Shown here: positions 4,360 through 5,259 of the stretch, one piece after another
Layout: every line of letters begins with the position of its first letter
How positions within the stretch are numbered: the first letter of the stretch is position 1
DNA from: Thermoflexibacter sp.
Lineage (GTDB): Bacteria > Bacteroidota > Bacteroidia > Cytophagales > Thermoflexibacteraceae
NCBI GenBank assembly: GCA_025455345.1
Contig: JALOMS010000390.1
Location: forward strand, 1-5,259
Direction of reading: 5' to 3'
Length of the DNA: 5,259 nucleotides
Position numbers and translations under genes: made by a program
Notes under the pieces: generated by a model
Told to the model about the DNA's origin: nothing
Databases searched by the model: none
The model's input: the letters and a program-made list of their open reading frames with translations, nothing else

Positions 4360-5259
4360 ATGTTCAAACTTCGTTTAGGCATTCGTGGAAAAATTTTAGT
4401 AGGCTATATCGCATTGATGATTTTTTTTATCATCAATGTAGTATTTATTTTTCGCACTATCAATAGTTCACGCCACATAGTAACAGGAGTTTTTGAAGAC
4501 AAAGACCAATCTGTCATCTTACTTAATGACTTCAAAGACATGGTATTAAGGTCAAAAATGTACACCTTGAATTGGGTTTTTCAGCGCAAGGACGAAGAAG
4601 GCAAAACCTTACTCAAAAAAATCCACGATGAAGAATATCCTGTCATTAAGGCTAACTTTGAAAAATCAGTAAATATTTGGGCAAGCAAAGAACAATTTAA
4701 TGAAGTAAACAAATTGCTTTTGAGCTTTGAAATACTCAAAGAAAGTCAAGAAGACATTATGAAAAAATTAGTGGAGTTTACAGATTATGATGATTTTGTC
4801 ATAAAATCTGAAGCGGAAGACATTTTAGAAACTTCTGTTGTTCCTCAATCCAATAAAATTCTCAATCAAATCAGTCAGCTACTTTTGTTAAAAAAACAAG
4901 AAAAACAAATCGCACAAAATGATATTTTAGAATCTTTTAGCAGCCTGACTACTTTACTAATTTTTTCTTTGGGTATTATTATTCTCATTGGTTCTGTGAT
5001 GTCTTTTTTGATAGCCAATCGCATTACTTCTCCCGTTCGTTACCTGAAAATGCTCATAGATGCCTTAGGGCGTGGCGAACAACCCAAGCTCGTAGAAAGT
5101 ATATCCAATGACGAGATTGGCGATATGAGTATTTCTGTAAACCAGCTCATTACAGGACTCAATGCCACCTCACAGTTTGCTCAAGACATTGGCGTGGGTA
5201 ATTTTAATTCTTCTTTTTCACCACTCAGCCCCAAGGACGTATTGGGCAATGCCCTCATA
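4360..5259 (+). CDS. HAMP-domain membrane sensor, 3' end outside the window
   Basis: An ATG at 4360 opens a frame that runs without a stop to the last base (300 codons, truncated by the window). Segment 12-32 is the first membrane helix after a basic start (KLRLGIRGK). Residues 33-195 form a mostly helical extracytoplasmic domain, probably a four-helix-bundle sensor. Residues 197-219 are the second membrane helix. About 220-270 is a HAMP linker, with the conserved Pro225 in ITSPVRYLK and the DEIGDM motif at 251-256. The following stretch, LNATSQFAQDIGVGNFNSSFSPLSPKDVLGNALI, is the linker often found after HAMP in Bacteroidota sensors that go on to PAS or GAF domains, a histidine kinase, or a SpoIIE-type phosphatase. 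The output domain is not visible, so the class is open. The start is set by the membrane helix. Ligand unknown. Confidence 0.88.
   Translation, partial: MFKLRLGIRGKILVGYIALMIFFIINVVFIFRTINSSRHIVTGVFEDKDQSVILLNDFKDMVLRSKMYTLNWVFQRKDEEGKTLLKKIHDEEYPVIKANFEKSVNIWASKEQFNEVNKLLLSFEILKESQEDIMKKLVEFTDYDDFVIKSEAEDILETSVVPQSNKILNQISQLLLLKKQEKQIAQNDILESFSSLTTLLIFSLGIIILIGSVMSFLIANRITSPVRYLKMLIDALGRGEQPKLVESISNDEIGDMSISVNQLITGLNATSQFAQDIGVGNFNSSFSPLSPKDVLGNALI

Overview
The window looks like a chromosomal segment from a member of the Bacteroidota, most likely a Cytophagales-type bacterium. The evidence is AT-rich intergenic DNA, few Shine-Dalgarno sequences, TAnnTTTG-type -7 boxes in front of some genes, a DUF4834-like small membrane protein, secreted coiled-coil/SPOR-like proteins, and a HAMP sensor with the LGNALI-type linker common in this phylum. 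The genus cannot be fixed from the sequence alone. No phage, plasmid, CRISPR, rRNA or tRNA signal was seen.

Layout. Positions 1-156 hold the C-terminal end of a gene whose product resembles the C-terminus of the next gene (203-862), a secreted coiled-coil protein with a SPOR-like tail; the two look like tandem paralogues. A minus-strand PPP-type metallophosphatase (1104-1832) converges on them. After a roughly 300-base AT-rich divergent intergenic region comes a stand-alone cobalamin-binding protein (2136-2618), closely similar to the N-terminal domain of fused isobutyryl-CoA mutase IcmF but without the GTPase and mutase domains. It converges, with a 4-base gap, on a DUF4834-like small membrane protein (2623-2880, minus). 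A two-CBS-domain protein (3154-3621) follows and ends in a strong intrinsic terminator. A DUF3592-type membrane protein (3860-4300) comes next. The window closes inside a HAMP-containing membrane sensor (4360 to the window end) whose output domain lies outside.

The most notable non-genic signal is a pair of roughly 115-base intergenic repeats (977-1092 and 3711-3825). They lie in the same orientation and are about 86% identical by hand alignment. Each is bounded by its own 12-14 base terminal inverted repeat. One base pair in those arms differs between copies in a compensating way (G:C in one, T:A in the other), and a mismatch in one copy is paired in the other. That suggests a palindromic, MITE- or REP-like element, or a structured RNA, rather than chance similarity. 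The two copies flank the phosphatase/B12/DUF4834/CBS block as direct repeats.

The genes do not form one pathway. They are mostly single-gene transcription units, except for the possible pairs 1-156/203-862 and 3860-4300/4360-5259. The orphan B12 domain is the most interesting gene, because its partner subunit must be encoded elsewhere or be missing.
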